NCBI RefSeq assembly: GCF_003752465.1
Contig: NZ_RKHJ01000001.1
Span: 1,116,001-1,180,000, forward strand
DNA from: Agrococcus jenensis
GTDB taxonomy: Bacteria > Actinomycetota > Actinomycetes > Actinomycetales > Microbacteriaceae
DNA: 64,000 bases
Reading direction: 5' to 3'
In this document: positions 8,055 to 15,015 of the stretch, one piece after another
How the letters are laid out: the number at the start of each line of letters is the position of its first letter
How positions within the stretch are numbered: the stretch's first letter is position 1
Translations under genes and position numbers: made by a program
The notes under the pieces: model-generated
What the model was told of the DNA's origin: nothing
Databases searched by the model: none
What the model saw: only the letters and a program-made list of their open reading frames with translations

Positions 8055-8753
8055 GTGGGCAACATGACAGTCGATGCGCAGTTCCGATCCCTGGGATCGA
8101 TCGAGCGCGTCACACGGCGTGAGCTGATCCTCGACCGGCTCCGCTCGGCTGTGAGCACCGGCGAGCTCGCGCCGGGCACGCACCTCGCCGAGACCGAGCT
8201 GAGCGCATCGCTCGGGGTCTCCCGCGGCACGCTGCGCGAGGCGCTGCGCCACCTCGAGGAGGAGGGCCTGCTGTCGAAGGATGCGCGCGGCCGCCTCTCG
8301 GTGCGCGTCGTCACGCCCGAGGAGGTGCGGGAGATCTTCGACGTGCGCTTCGCGCTCGAGTCGGCGGCGGCCGAGGTCGTGTGCCAGCGCGACGACCTCG
8401 ACGAGGTCGTGCCGCAGCTGCGCGAGGCGCTCGCGCGCATGGAGGAGAGCGAGCAGGCGTCGATCGCCGATCAGGTCGCGGCCGACCTGGCGTTCCACGA
8501 GGCCATCTGCATTGCGAGCGGCAACCACACGCTCGTCGAATCGTGGCGGCGGGTGAGCGGGCTCGCGCGCGCGGTCATCACCGCGGCCGGTCAGGAGACC
8601 GCGATCGCGAACATGTCGGCGGCTCGGCACGCGCCGATCGTCGAGGCGATCGCGAGCGGCGACGCCGACCTGGCGCGCGGGGTGCTGCGCGCCCACAACA
8701 CGTCGGCGCGCGACGTGATCGCGGCTCGCATGGAGGCGTCGCTCAGCCGCTGA
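8055..8753 (+). CDS. GntR-family regulator, FCD subfamily (island A)
   Basis: About 232 residues. A winged helix (T-E-L-S-A-S-L-G-V-S-R-G-T-L-R-E-A-L near residues 47-64) is followed by an all-helical FCD ligand-binding domain with its metal-site pattern (F-H-E-A near 147 and later histidines). An ATG at 8043 is also in frame but sits directly on the AGGAAGGA Shine-Dalgarno. The GTG at 8055 or the ATG at 8064 have better spacing, so the start is uncertain by a few codons. It probably represses its own operon through the palindrome at 382-407 and releases it on binding an organic acid. Confidence 0.85.
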   Translation: MGNMTVDAQFRSLGSIERVTRRELILDRLRSAVSTGELAPGTHLAETELSASLGVSRGTLREALRHLEEEGLLSKDARGRLSVRVVTPEEVREIFDVRFALESAAAEVVCQRDDLDEVVPQLREALARMEESEQASIADQVAADLAFHEAICIASGNHTLVESWRRVSGLARAVITAAGQETAIANMSAARHAPIVEAIASGDADLARGVLRAHNTSARDVIAARMEASLSR

Positions 8754-9002
8754 GCGCTGGGTCGCGGCCCGCAGTCGCATGCGGCACCGAGTCGCCGCCA
8801 GCTCATGCTGCGACGGGCGCCTCGTGCCTGGGAAGTGGTGAGACCTGCGGGTTGCGGTACCGAGTGGTCGCCTACTGGCGCCTTCGAGCGACACATCCGT
8901 ACCGCAAAGCGCTCCGACCTGCGGGTTGCGGTACCGACTTGTCGCTTCCCGGCGCCTTTGGCAGGCACATCGGTGCCACAAACGCCGCGGACTGCGATTT
9001 GC

Positions 9003-9049
9003 GGTACCGATCTGCGGATGCGGGCGAGCCGCACCCGCAGATCGGTACC
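9003..9049. repeat. KpnI-cored palindromic element, best-paired copy
   Basis: The outer arms GGTACCGATCTGCGG (9003-9017) and their exact complement (9035-9049) enclose a second small hairpin (TGCGG...CCGCA). It would fold as a strong hairpin in RNA from either strand and could end both convergent transcripts. Confidence 0.8.
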
Positions 9050-9063
9050 GGAGAGCGGACGAC

Positions 9064-9089
9064 GGAGGGGCGGGGCTCGACGCCCCTCC
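9064..9089 (-). terminator. Terminator hairpin of the island B operon
   Basis: A perfect nine-base stem (GGAGGGGCG at 9064-9072, complement at 9081-9089) with an eight-base loop lies 17 bases beyond the stop of the transketolase C-terminal subunit on the minus strand. Confidence 0.6.
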
Positions 9090-9105
9090 CCTCCTCGTGC
9101 GCACC

Positions 9106-10101
9106 TCAGCCCAGCTCGGCCAGCACCTTCGCGACGATGCGGTCCTTCGACAGGCCGTAGCGCTCGTGCAGCGTCGGCAGCGCGCCGGCGTCGAGGAACT
9201 CGTCCGGCAGCGCGATCGGCACGATCCGCTTGCCGAGGCCCCGCTGCGCGGCGGCGTCGGCCGTGGCCGAGAACAGCCCGCCGACCACCGTGTGGTTCTC
9301 GAGCGTGAACGCGAGCCGCGGGGTGTCGAGCTCCGCGAGCACGGTCTCCGCGTCGAACGGCTTGATCGTGGGGGAGTGCACGACCGCCACGTCGACCTTG
9401 TGGGCCGCCAGCGCATCCGCCGCCTGCAGCGCGCGCATGGTCATGAGGCCCGACGAGACGAGCACGACGTCGGCGCCGACGCGCAGCACCTTGGCCTTGC
9501 CGAGCTCGAACGTGTAGTCGTACTCGTCGAGCACCGCCGGCACCTTGCCGCGCAGCAGGCGCAGGTAGGTGGGGCCGTCGTGCGCGGCGAGCTGCGGCAC
9601 CGACTGCGCGATGTCGAGCGCGTCGCACGGGTCGACGATCGTGAGGTTCGGCAGGCCGCGGAAGATCGCCATGTCCTCTGTGGCCTGGTGGCTCGGACCG
9701 TAGCCGGTCGTGAGGCCCGGGAGGCCGCCCACCACGTTGACGTTGAGGTTCGGCTCGGCGATGTCGAGGGCGATGAAGTCGTACGCCCGGCGCGCCGCGA
9801 AGACGGAGTAGGTCGACGCGAACGGCACGAGGCCGAGCTCCGCCATGCCGGCGGCGGCGCCGAAGAGCAGCTGCTCGCTCATGCCCATCTGGAAGAAGCG
9901 CTCGGGATGCGCCTCGGCGAAGATGTGCATGTCGGTGTACTTGCCGAGGTCGGCGGTGAGGCCGACGATCCGCTCGTCCTGCTCGGCGAGCGCCGCGAGG
10001 GCGTGGCCGAACGGGGCCGACTCGGTGCGCTGGCCGGGGTCTGCGAACGACGCGATCATCGCGCTCGTGCTGAGCCCCTTGGGCTTCGTGGCCGTGGTCA
10101 T
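9106..10101 (-). CDS. Transketolase-family protein, C-terminal subunit
   Basis: A 331-residue protein matching the second half of transketolase: the pyrimidine-binding domain (G-M-S-E-Q-L-L-F-G-A-A-A-G, with the cofactor glutamate, then F-A-A-R-R-A-Y-D) and the C-terminal domain. It pairs with the N-terminal subunit, overlapping it by four bases (ATGA), so the active site forms at the subunit interface. Split transketolases of this kind serve in special pathways such as apulose 4-phosphate cleavage (AptAB) as well as in the pentose phosphate route. Its place beside a beta-hydroxyacid dehydrogenase, an MFS importer and a GntR points to a dedicated catabolic role. Confidence 0.9.
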   Translation of the reverse strand: MTTATKPKGLSTSAMIASFADPGQRTESAPFGHALAALAEQDERIVGLTADLGKYTDMHIFAEAHPERFFQMGMSEQLLFGAAAGMAELGLVPFASTYSVFAARRAYDFIALDIAEPNLNVNVVGGLPGLTTGYGPSHQATEDMAIFRGLPNLTIVDPCDALDIAQSVPQLAAHDGPTYLRLLRGKVPAVLDEYDYTFELGKAKVLRVGADVVLVSSGLMTMRALQAADALAAHKVDVAVVHSPTIKPFDAETVLAELDTPRLAFTLENHTVVGGLFSATADAAAQRGLGKRIVPIALPDEFLDAGALPTLHERYGLSKDRIVAKVLAELG

Positions 10102-11003
10102 CGTGCTGCCTCCTGCTCGCGTCCTGCGGTGAGCTGCTCGCGGCAGATCTGCCACTCGTGCTCCTCGATGCGCATGAAGTGCGCCTTCTCGCGCTCCTCG
10201 AGCAGCGGCACGCCGCGCCCGACCTTCGTGTCGCAGATGATGACCTGCGGCTGGCCGTCTGCCGTGGCGATCGCCGCGCACTCGTCGAGCGCGTCGATGA
10301 GCGCCGCCGGGTCGTTGCCGTCGATGCGGATGGCGTGCCAGCCGAACGCGCGCCACTTCTCCTCGACCGGCTCGATGCGCAGCACCGAAGCGGTCGGGCC
10401 GTCGGCCTGCAGCGCGTTCATGTCGATCATCGCCGTGAGGTTGCCGAGGCGGTGGTGGGCGGCGCCCATCGCGGCCTCCCACGTCGAGCCCTCGTCGAGC
10501 TCGCCGTCGGAGAGGAAGTTGATGACGCGCTGGTCCGAGCGGCCCTGCAGCCGCAGCGCGAGCGCCATGCCCACCGCGACCGTCAGGCCGTGGCCGAGCG
10601 AGCCGCCCGAGATCTCCATGCCCGGCGTGTACGACGCCATGCCCGACATCGGCAGGCGTGAGTCGTCGGTCGCGTAGGTGAGCAGCTCCTCGACGGGCAC
10701 GATGCCCGCGTCGGCGATCGCGGCGTAGAAGCCGATCGCGTAGTGCCCGGTGGAGAGCAGGAAGCGGTCGCGTCCCTCCCAGTGCGGGTCGGCCGGGTCG
10801 TAGCGCAGCTGGTCGGCATAGACGGCGGCCATCATGTCGGCGGCGCCGAGCGCCTGCCCGACGTAGCCCTGTCCCTGCACCTCGCCCATGTCGAGGGCGT
10901 GGTGGCGAGCGCGGTAGGCGCTGTCGGCGACGGCGGTGATGCGCTCGTCGCGGCTGCGGCCGTCCTTGCCCGCGACGCGGGCGGCGGTGTCGGCGATGGT
11001 CAT
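10098..11003 (-). CDS. Transketolase-family protein, N-terminal (thiamine-diphosphate) subunit
   Basis: A 301-residue protein equal to the N-terminal third of transketolase. It has the G-H-Y-A-I-G-F-Y segment, G-G-S-L-G-H-G-L, and the Mg/ThDP-binding motif L-S-D-G-E-L-D-E-G...N-A-L-Q. The ATG at 11003 overlaps the stop of the MFS gene, and the stop overlaps the start of the C-terminal subunit, so the three are co-translated. Apulose-4-phosphate transketolase subunits are a possible match, but no apiose isomerase or apulose kinase is present here, so the donor sugar remains open. Confidence 0.9.
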   Translation of the reverse strand: MTIADTAARVAGKDGRSRDERITAVADSAYRARHHALDMGEVQGQGYVGQALGAADMMAAVYADQLRYDPADPHWEGRDRFLLSTGHYAIGFYAAIADAGIVPVEELLTYATDDSRLPMSGMASYTPGMEISGGSLGHGLTVAVGMALALRLQGRSDQRVINFLSDGELDEGSTWEAAMGAAHHRLGNLTAMIDMNALQADGPTASVLRIEPVEEKWRAFGWHAIRIDGNDPAALIDALDECAAIATADGQPQVIICDTKVGRGVPLLEEREKAHFMRIEEHEWQICREQLTAGREQEAAR

Positions 11004-12340
11004 GCGGAGACCCTCTCTGCGATGCGGGTGTCGGATGCGGCGGCGGATGCGCCGACCACGGCGGGCGCGGTCTCGCGAGCCGTGATCGCGGTCAGCGTCG
11101 AGATGACGCCGAGCAGGGTGAGCAGCAGCGCCGGGCCCATCCAGCCCATCCACCCGTAGGCGGCGGTGGCGATGAAGGGCAGGAAGCCGGCGATGATGGC
11201 GGCGCCGTTGTAGCCGAGCGAGATGCCCGAGGTGCGGCGGTTGGCGGGGAAGAGCTCGGAGAACCAGCTCGACTCGACCGCGAAGATCGGGTCGTGGCTC
11301 AGCAGCAGCGAGAGCGCGATCGCGATGACGATCATGACGAGCGAGCCCGTGTTGATGAGCAGGAACATCGGGATGCCGAACAGGATCGTGAAGACCGAGC
11401 CGATGAGGAAGACCTTCTTGCGGCCGATCCGATCGCTCAGCGCGCCGAAGAGCAGGTGGCTGCCGAGCCCGAGCGCCGATCCGACGAGCGTGCCGATCAG
11501 CACGTTCGAGCCGGCCGTGATGGAGGCGAGGCCGACGTAGGTGACGGTGAACGCGGTGGTCACGTAGTAGCCGCCGGTCTCGGCGAGGCGCAGGCCGATG
11601 ATGCGGACGATCACGCGCCAGTCCTGCTTGAGGGTCTCGAGCGCGGGCTGCTTGAGCAGCTCGCCCTGCTCCTTCGCCTGCTCGAACGCGGGGCTCTCGG
11701 CCACCTTGAGGCGGATGAAGAGGCCGATGATCACCATGACGCTCGCGAGCAGGAACGGCACGCGCCAGGCCCAGTCGCCCGGCAGGCCGCTCGTCGCGAG
11801 GATGGTGCCGTTGGCGACGAGCAGGCCGCCGGGAATACCGATCTGCGGCAGCGCGCCGAAGAAGCCGCGGCGGTGCGTGGGCGCGTGCTCGACGGCCATG
11901 AGCACCGCGCCGCCCCACTCGGCGCCGTAGGCGACGCCCTGGATGACGCGCAGCAGGATGAGCATGATCGGCGCGGCGATGCCGATCGTCGCGAAGGTCG
12001 GCAGCACGCCGATGAGCGTCGTCACCACGCCCATCACCACGAGCGACCAGATGAGCACGCGCTTGCGGCCGATGCGGTCACCGAAGTGGCCGGCGAGGTA
12101 GCCGCCGAGCGGACGGAAGAGGAAGCCGATCGCGAGGGTCGCGAACGAGGCGAGCGCGCCGACCAGCGGGTCGTCGGTCGCGAAGAACACGGCGCCGAAG
12201 TAGGTGGCGGATGCGGTCGCGTAGATGAAGAAGTCGTAGGACTCGACGACCGTGCCGATCATCGACGCGAGCGACACCTTGACGGCGTTGTCCTTCTTCG
12301 CGACGGGCGGCTGCGCGTCGGTGGTGCTGCTGGTGGACAT
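11000..12340 (-). CDS. MFS transporter, metabolite:H+ symporter type
   Basis: A 446-residue permease with twelve predicted helices. The first intracellular loop reads G-H-F-G-D-R-I-G-R-K-R, and G-A-L-S-D-R-I-G-R-K-K repeats it after helix 8, as in the MHS family of organic-acid and osmolyte symporters. GAGGAGG stands before the ATG. It follows the dehydrogenase gene in the island B operon and is coupled to the transketolase genes, so it probably imports the compound that feeds them. Confidence 0.9.
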   Translation of the reverse strand: MSTSSTTDAQPPVAKKDNAVKVSLASMIGTVVESYDFFIYATASATYFGAVFFATDDPLVGALASFATLAIGFLFRPLGGYLAGHFGDRIGRKRVLIWSLVVMGVVTTLIGVLPTFATIGIAAPIMLILLRVIQGVAYGAEWGGAVLMAVEHAPTHRRGFFGALPQIGIPGGLLVANGTILATSGLPGDWAWRVPFLLASVMVIIGLFIRLKVAESPAFEQAKEQGELLKQPALETLKQDWRVIVRIIGLRLAETGGYYVTTAFTVTYVGLASITAGSNVLIGTLVGSALGLGSHLLFGALSDRIGRKKVFLIGSVFTILFGIPMFLLINTGSLVMIVIAIALSLLLSHDPIFAVESSWFSELFPANRRTSGISLGYNGAAIIAGFLPFIATAAYGWMGWMGPALLLTLLGVISTLTAITARETAPAVVGASAAASDTRIAERVSA

Positions 12341-12456
12341 GGTTCCTCCTCGAACATGCCTCGCGGGCGTTCGTGCTGGGTGCGTGCGTGGTGAGCCCGT
12401 GCCGGGATCGGCCGTGGCGGGAGCTGCGCTCGGACCGGGGGGCCGAGCCGCGTGTT

Positions 12457-13323
12457 CTAGTGCTGGTAGGTCTCGATGACGCTGCTGTCGTCGCGGCGCT
12501 CGAGCCCCGCGGATGCGGCGAGCAGGTAGCGCTCGCGGGCGGCGGCGAGCACCGGCACCTCCGCGCCGACGCCGGCGGCCGCATCCGCGACCAGGCCGGA
12601 GTCCTTGACGAAGATGCCGATCGTGCTGGTGACCTCGGCATCGGCGCCCTGCAGCATGCGGGGGCCGCGGTCGCTGAGCATCCAGCTGCCGGCCGCGCCG
12701 CCGCCGACGAGGTCGAGCACATCGGCCTTGTCGAGCCCGAGCGCCGCGCCGAGCGCGAGCGCCTCGGCCGCCGCGACGATGTGCACCGAGCAGAGGTGCT
12801 GGTTGACGACCTTGATCGCCTGGCCCTGCCCGAGGTCGGTGCCGACGATGCGCGCGGTGCCGAGCGGCCGGAGCAGGTCGGCGGTCGCGGCGAGGTCCTG
12901 CTCCGCGCCTGAGGCGAAGATGATGAGCTCGCCGGTCGTGGCGCGGGCGACGCCGCCCGTGACGGGCGCGTCGACGACGCGGGCGCCCGCCGCCGTGAGC
13001 TGCTCGCCGGCGCGACGGACGGCATCCGGGCCGACGGTCGACATGACGACCCACGTGCGTCCCGCGGCGACGCCCGCGGAGGTCGCCTGCGCGACGAGCT
13101 CGTCGAGCTGGTCGGGCGTGGCGACCATGACGACGACGTCGCCGTCGGCGGGCGCCTCCGCGATGCTCGCGACGGCGGGGATGCCGGCCGCTGCCGAGCG
13201 CTCGCGCGCCGCCTCGAACGGGTCGACGCCGGTGACGGCGAAGCCGGCCGCCGCGATGCGCTGCGACATCGGGGTGCCGATGGCACCGAGTCCGACGAAG
13301 ACGACGGGGGATGGGGTGCTCAC
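12457..13323 (-). CDS. NAD(P)-dependent beta-hydroxyacid dehydrogenase (HIBADH-like)
   Basis: A 288-residue enzyme with G-L-G-A-I-G-T-P-M at 11-19, D-A-P-V-T-G-G-V near 118 and G-Q-A-I-K-V-V-N-Q-H near 166 holding the catalytic lysine. It uses a GTG start behind AAGGAGGGC. The GTGA overlap ties its translation to the GntR gene upstream. It probably oxidises a hydroxy acid imported by the MFS protein encoded next. Only about 40% of positions look shared with the other HIBADH-like proteins in the window, so each likely has its own substrate. Confidence 0.88.
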   Translation of the reverse strand: MSTPSPVVFVGLGAIGTPMSQRIAAAGFAVTGVDPFEAARERSAAAGIPAVASIAEAPADGDVVVMVATPDQLDELVAQATSAGVAAGRTWVVMSTVGPDAVRRAGEQLTAAGARVVDAPVTGGVARATTGELIIFASGAEQDLAATADLLRPLGTARIVGTDLGQGQAIKVVNQHLCSVHIVAAAEALALGAALGLDKADVLDLVGGGAAGSWMLSDRGPRMLQGADAEVTSTIGIFVKDSGLVADAAAGVGAEVPVLAAARERYLLAASAGLERRDDSSVIETYQH

Positions 13324-14033
13324 GGGGTGCCCTCCTTGGCGGTGTCCAGCGTGATGAGCGAGTGGATCTCGAAGTGCCGGCGGATCGCGCTGCGGGCGGC
13401 ATCGGGGTCGTTCGCGGCGATCGCCTCGACGATCGGGTAGTGGATGGTGTCGGTCTCGGCCCGTCCGTCGGCGGTGACGCCCTCAGCGGCGATCGCGGCG
13501 GCTCGGCGCTCGTGCATCGCCTGCGCGAGCGCGTGGGCGAGCCCGTTGTGGACCATCGTGAAGACCGGATTGGCGACGATGGCGAAGAGCTCGGCGTGGA
13601 ACGCCAGGTCGGCCTCGGTCGCGCGGTCGTGATCGCCCGCTGCGGTGCACGCGACCATCTCGTCGACGAGGTCGCGGAGGCGCTCGGCGTCGGCGTCGCC
13701 GGCGCGGCGCGCGGCCTGCACGGCGACGACGGTCTCGAGCATCTCGCGAGCCTCGGCGATCTCGCTCGAGTCGAGGAAGCCGAGGGCGCGCATGGTGGTG
13801 AAGTACGTGCGGATGACGTCGGGGCCGGGTGCCTGCAGGTAGGTGCCGTGGCCCTGGCGGCGGGAGAGGATGCCGATCGACTCGAGCTCGGAGAGGCGCT
13901 CGCGGAGCGCGCCGCGGCTGACGTCGAGCCGGGTGCAGAGCTCGCGCTCGGGGAAGAGGCGACGGGAGCCGTCGGGCTCGGGCGTCGAGAGGCCGATCAG
14001 CTGGATCGCGAACGCCTCGCGCGTCTCGTCCAT
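13320..14033 (-). CDS. GntR-family regulator, FCD subfamily (island B)
   Basis: A 237-residue protein with an N-terminal winged helix (F-P-E-R-E-L-C-T-R-L-D-V-S-R-G-A-L-R-E-R-L) and an FCD domain (E-A-R-E-M-L-E, then D-L-A-F-H-A-E-L near 143). GAGGAG precedes the ATG. As first gene of the island B operon it lies directly downstream of two copies of ATTGGTC-T-GACCAAT that bracket the promoter, so negative autoregulation is very likely. Confidence 0.9.
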   Translation of the reverse strand: MDETREAFAIQLIGLSTPEPDGSRRLFPERELCTRLDVSRGALRERLSELESIGILSRRQGHGTYLQAPGPDVIRTYFTTMRALGFLDSSEIAEAREMLETVVAVQAARRAGDADAERLRDLVDEMVACTAAGDHDRATEADLAFHAELFAIVANPVFTMVHNGLAHALAQAMHERRAAAIAAEGVTADGRAETDTIHYPIVEAIAANDPDAARSAIRRHFEIHSLITLDTAKEGTP

Positions 14034-14064
14034 GTCGCCTCCTCGTCATCGAGTGGCCCGACCG

Positions 14065-14079
14065 ATTGGTCTGACCAAT
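14065..14079. promoter_or_regulatory. GntR operator 1 (island B)
   Basis: A perfect 15-base palindrome, ATTGGTC-T-GACCAAT, between the -10 box and the regulator gene. It contains the TGGTCnGACCA core known for FadR-like GntR proteins. Identical in sequence to operator 2. Confidence 0.85.
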
Positions 14080-14086
14080 GTGCAGG

Positions 14087-14116
14087 ACGCTACGGCACGC
14101 GCCGACCCCTTGTCAA
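14087..14116 (-). promoter_or_regulatory. Promoter of the island B operon
   Basis: On the minus strand a consensus TTGACA (14111-14116) is followed after 18 bases by TAGCGT (14087-14092). The -35 box abuts operator 2 and the start site would lie on operator 1. Confidence 0.65.
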
Positions 14117-14117
14117 C

Positions 14118-14132
14118 ATTGGTCTGACCAAT
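14118..14132. promoter_or_regulatory. GntR operator 2 (island B)
   Basis: A second exact copy of the 15-base palindrome, 53 bases centre to centre from operator 1, about five helical turns. This spacing would allow two dimers to sit on the same DNA face and hold the promoter between them. Confidence 0.85.
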
Positions 14133-14144
14133 CCTGCGCCGTTG

Positions 14145-14313
14145 CTGGTCGAGCCGCCCAGCGCGCTTCTCCCTCTTGCCGGTCGAGCCGGACGGCGCCC
14201 TTGCCTTGCCGGTCGAGCCGGACGGCGCGCCCCGCGCGCCGCCCGAGTCGAGGCCACCCGCTCTGCTGGTCGAGCCGGACGGCGCGCCCCGCGCGCCACC
14301 CGAGTCGAGACCA
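14145..14313. repeat. Cluster of GGTCGAGCC...GAGTCGAGACC palindromic repeats
   Basis: Four copies begin near 14145, 14178, 14206 and 14265. The last two are full length, with GGTCGAGCCGGACGGCGCGC facing GCGCGCC...GAGTCGAGACCA. They are a variant of the repeat at 19173-19330 and 54526-54677. Between the island B promoter and the short ORF at 14441 I see no gene other than these repeats. Confidence 0.8.
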
Positions 14314-14440
14314 TTCCACCCCGCTCTGTCCCCCATTCGACAGTTCATTCACCCAATTCCGCGATCCCGCTTGCATTCCGTCGCGACCTCGGTATACCTT
14401 CGCTCTTGCGAACTCCCGCACGTCGAGAAAGGAGGAGCTC

Positions 14441-14500
14441 GTGTTCATGACCGTCAACATCCAGACCACTGGAGCCCTCCTCCCCGGCGGGATCCGCTAG
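14441..14500 (+). CDS. Very short ORF with a strong ribosome site (19 residues)
   Basis: GTG at 14441 stands five bases after AAAGGAGG, the best Shine-Dalgarno sequence in this part of the window. An in-frame ATG at 14447 would give 17 residues. The peptide ends in L-L-P-G-G-I-R and contains T-T-G-A, with no run of one amino acid that would suggest a classical attenuator. A small hairpin (CGGGCC-ACC-GGCCCG, 14512-14526) follows the stop. It could be a leader peptide or a real microprotein. I do not recognise it. Confidence 0.4.
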   Translation: MFMTVNIQTTGALLPGGIR

Positions 14501-14772
14501 CGCGGAGCGCACGGGCCACCGGCCCGCGATGCCATCACCGGCGTCGCGATCGCCAGGCCACTGCAGGCATCTGAGCCCTGCGCCTTCCTTCACCCCTCGC
14601 TGATCGGCGACAGCTGCACGGCCGAGTCCATCGCGACCCGTCCGCCACTCGTCGCATTCCGCGCATCCGCACCGAATGGTGCAGCTCGTCGCGCAATTCC
14701 CACGCAATTCCTTCAGCGATATCGCTCGCCCATTCGCAGGCCTATATCGCCATGCCAGAAAGCAGCATCACC

Positions 14773-14964
14773 ATGTCAACCGTGACCCTCTCGCTGCCGG
14801 CTCCCCGCCGGCTCGCTCTGAGTGCTTCGCGACTGCTCGAGCGCTGGGCCCTGGAGCCAGTCGTCACCGAGCAGGTTCGCCGCGAAGCCGCCGCCTTCGA
14901 GCGCGCTGTCGCAGCCCGCGATCGCGCCTCGATGGACGCACTCGCACGCACGCTGCTGTCGTGA
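14773..14964 (+). CDS. Small hypothetical protein (63 residues)
   Basis: ATG at 14773 (another ATG at 14752 is in frame) gives a helical, arginine- and alanine-rich protein with a short beta-like start (S-T-V-T-L-S-L) and two amphipathic helices. It ends eleven bases before a strong terminator, which supports real expression. No ribosome site stands out before either ATG. The 270 bases between the short ORF at 14441 and this gene contain only a weak hairpin. Function unknown. Confidence 0.5.
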   Translation: MSTVTLSLPAPRRLALSASRLLERWALEPVVTEQVRREAAAFERAVAARDRASMDALARTLLS

Positions 14965-14974
14965 CCGCAGCACC

Positions 14975-15006
14975 AGCGGGGCCGTTCCCACCGGAACGGC
15001 CCCGCT
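14975..15006. terminator. Bidirectional terminator hairpin
   Basis: A perfect 14-base stem (AGCGGGGCCGTTCC at 14975-14988, complement at 14993-15006) with loop CACC. It sits between the end of the small plus-strand gene (14964) and the end of the minus-strand propeller gene (15016), so it can serve both. Confidence 0.85.
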
Positions 15007-15015
15007 TCGCTGTGC

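Larger units (their letters stand above)
8754..9105. repeat. Convergent intergenic region with three or four KpnI-cored palindromic elements
   Basis: No gene is visible between the two convergent stops. The space holds a series of 46-48 base inverted repeats that begin and end with GGTACC-like hexamers: 8856-8903, 8930-8977 and 9003-9049. A decayed copy lies around 8783-8828 (GGCACCGAGTCGCC facing GGCGCCTCGTGCC). Conserved flanks (CTGCGGGTTGCGGTACCGA) precede the second and third well-formed copies from the left. The copy at 9003-9049 has 15 perfect base pairs. The same element occurs at 17583-17630, again between convergent genes. Confidence 0.8.

Noticed and set aside
14145..14313. Possible CRISPR array
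   Set aside because: The units are palindromic, irregularly spaced and without unique spacers of equal length; no cas genes are present.
14441..14500. Short ORF as a lanthipeptide or other RiPP precursor
   Set aside because: No cysteine, no leader-core pattern, and no modification or export genes nearby.
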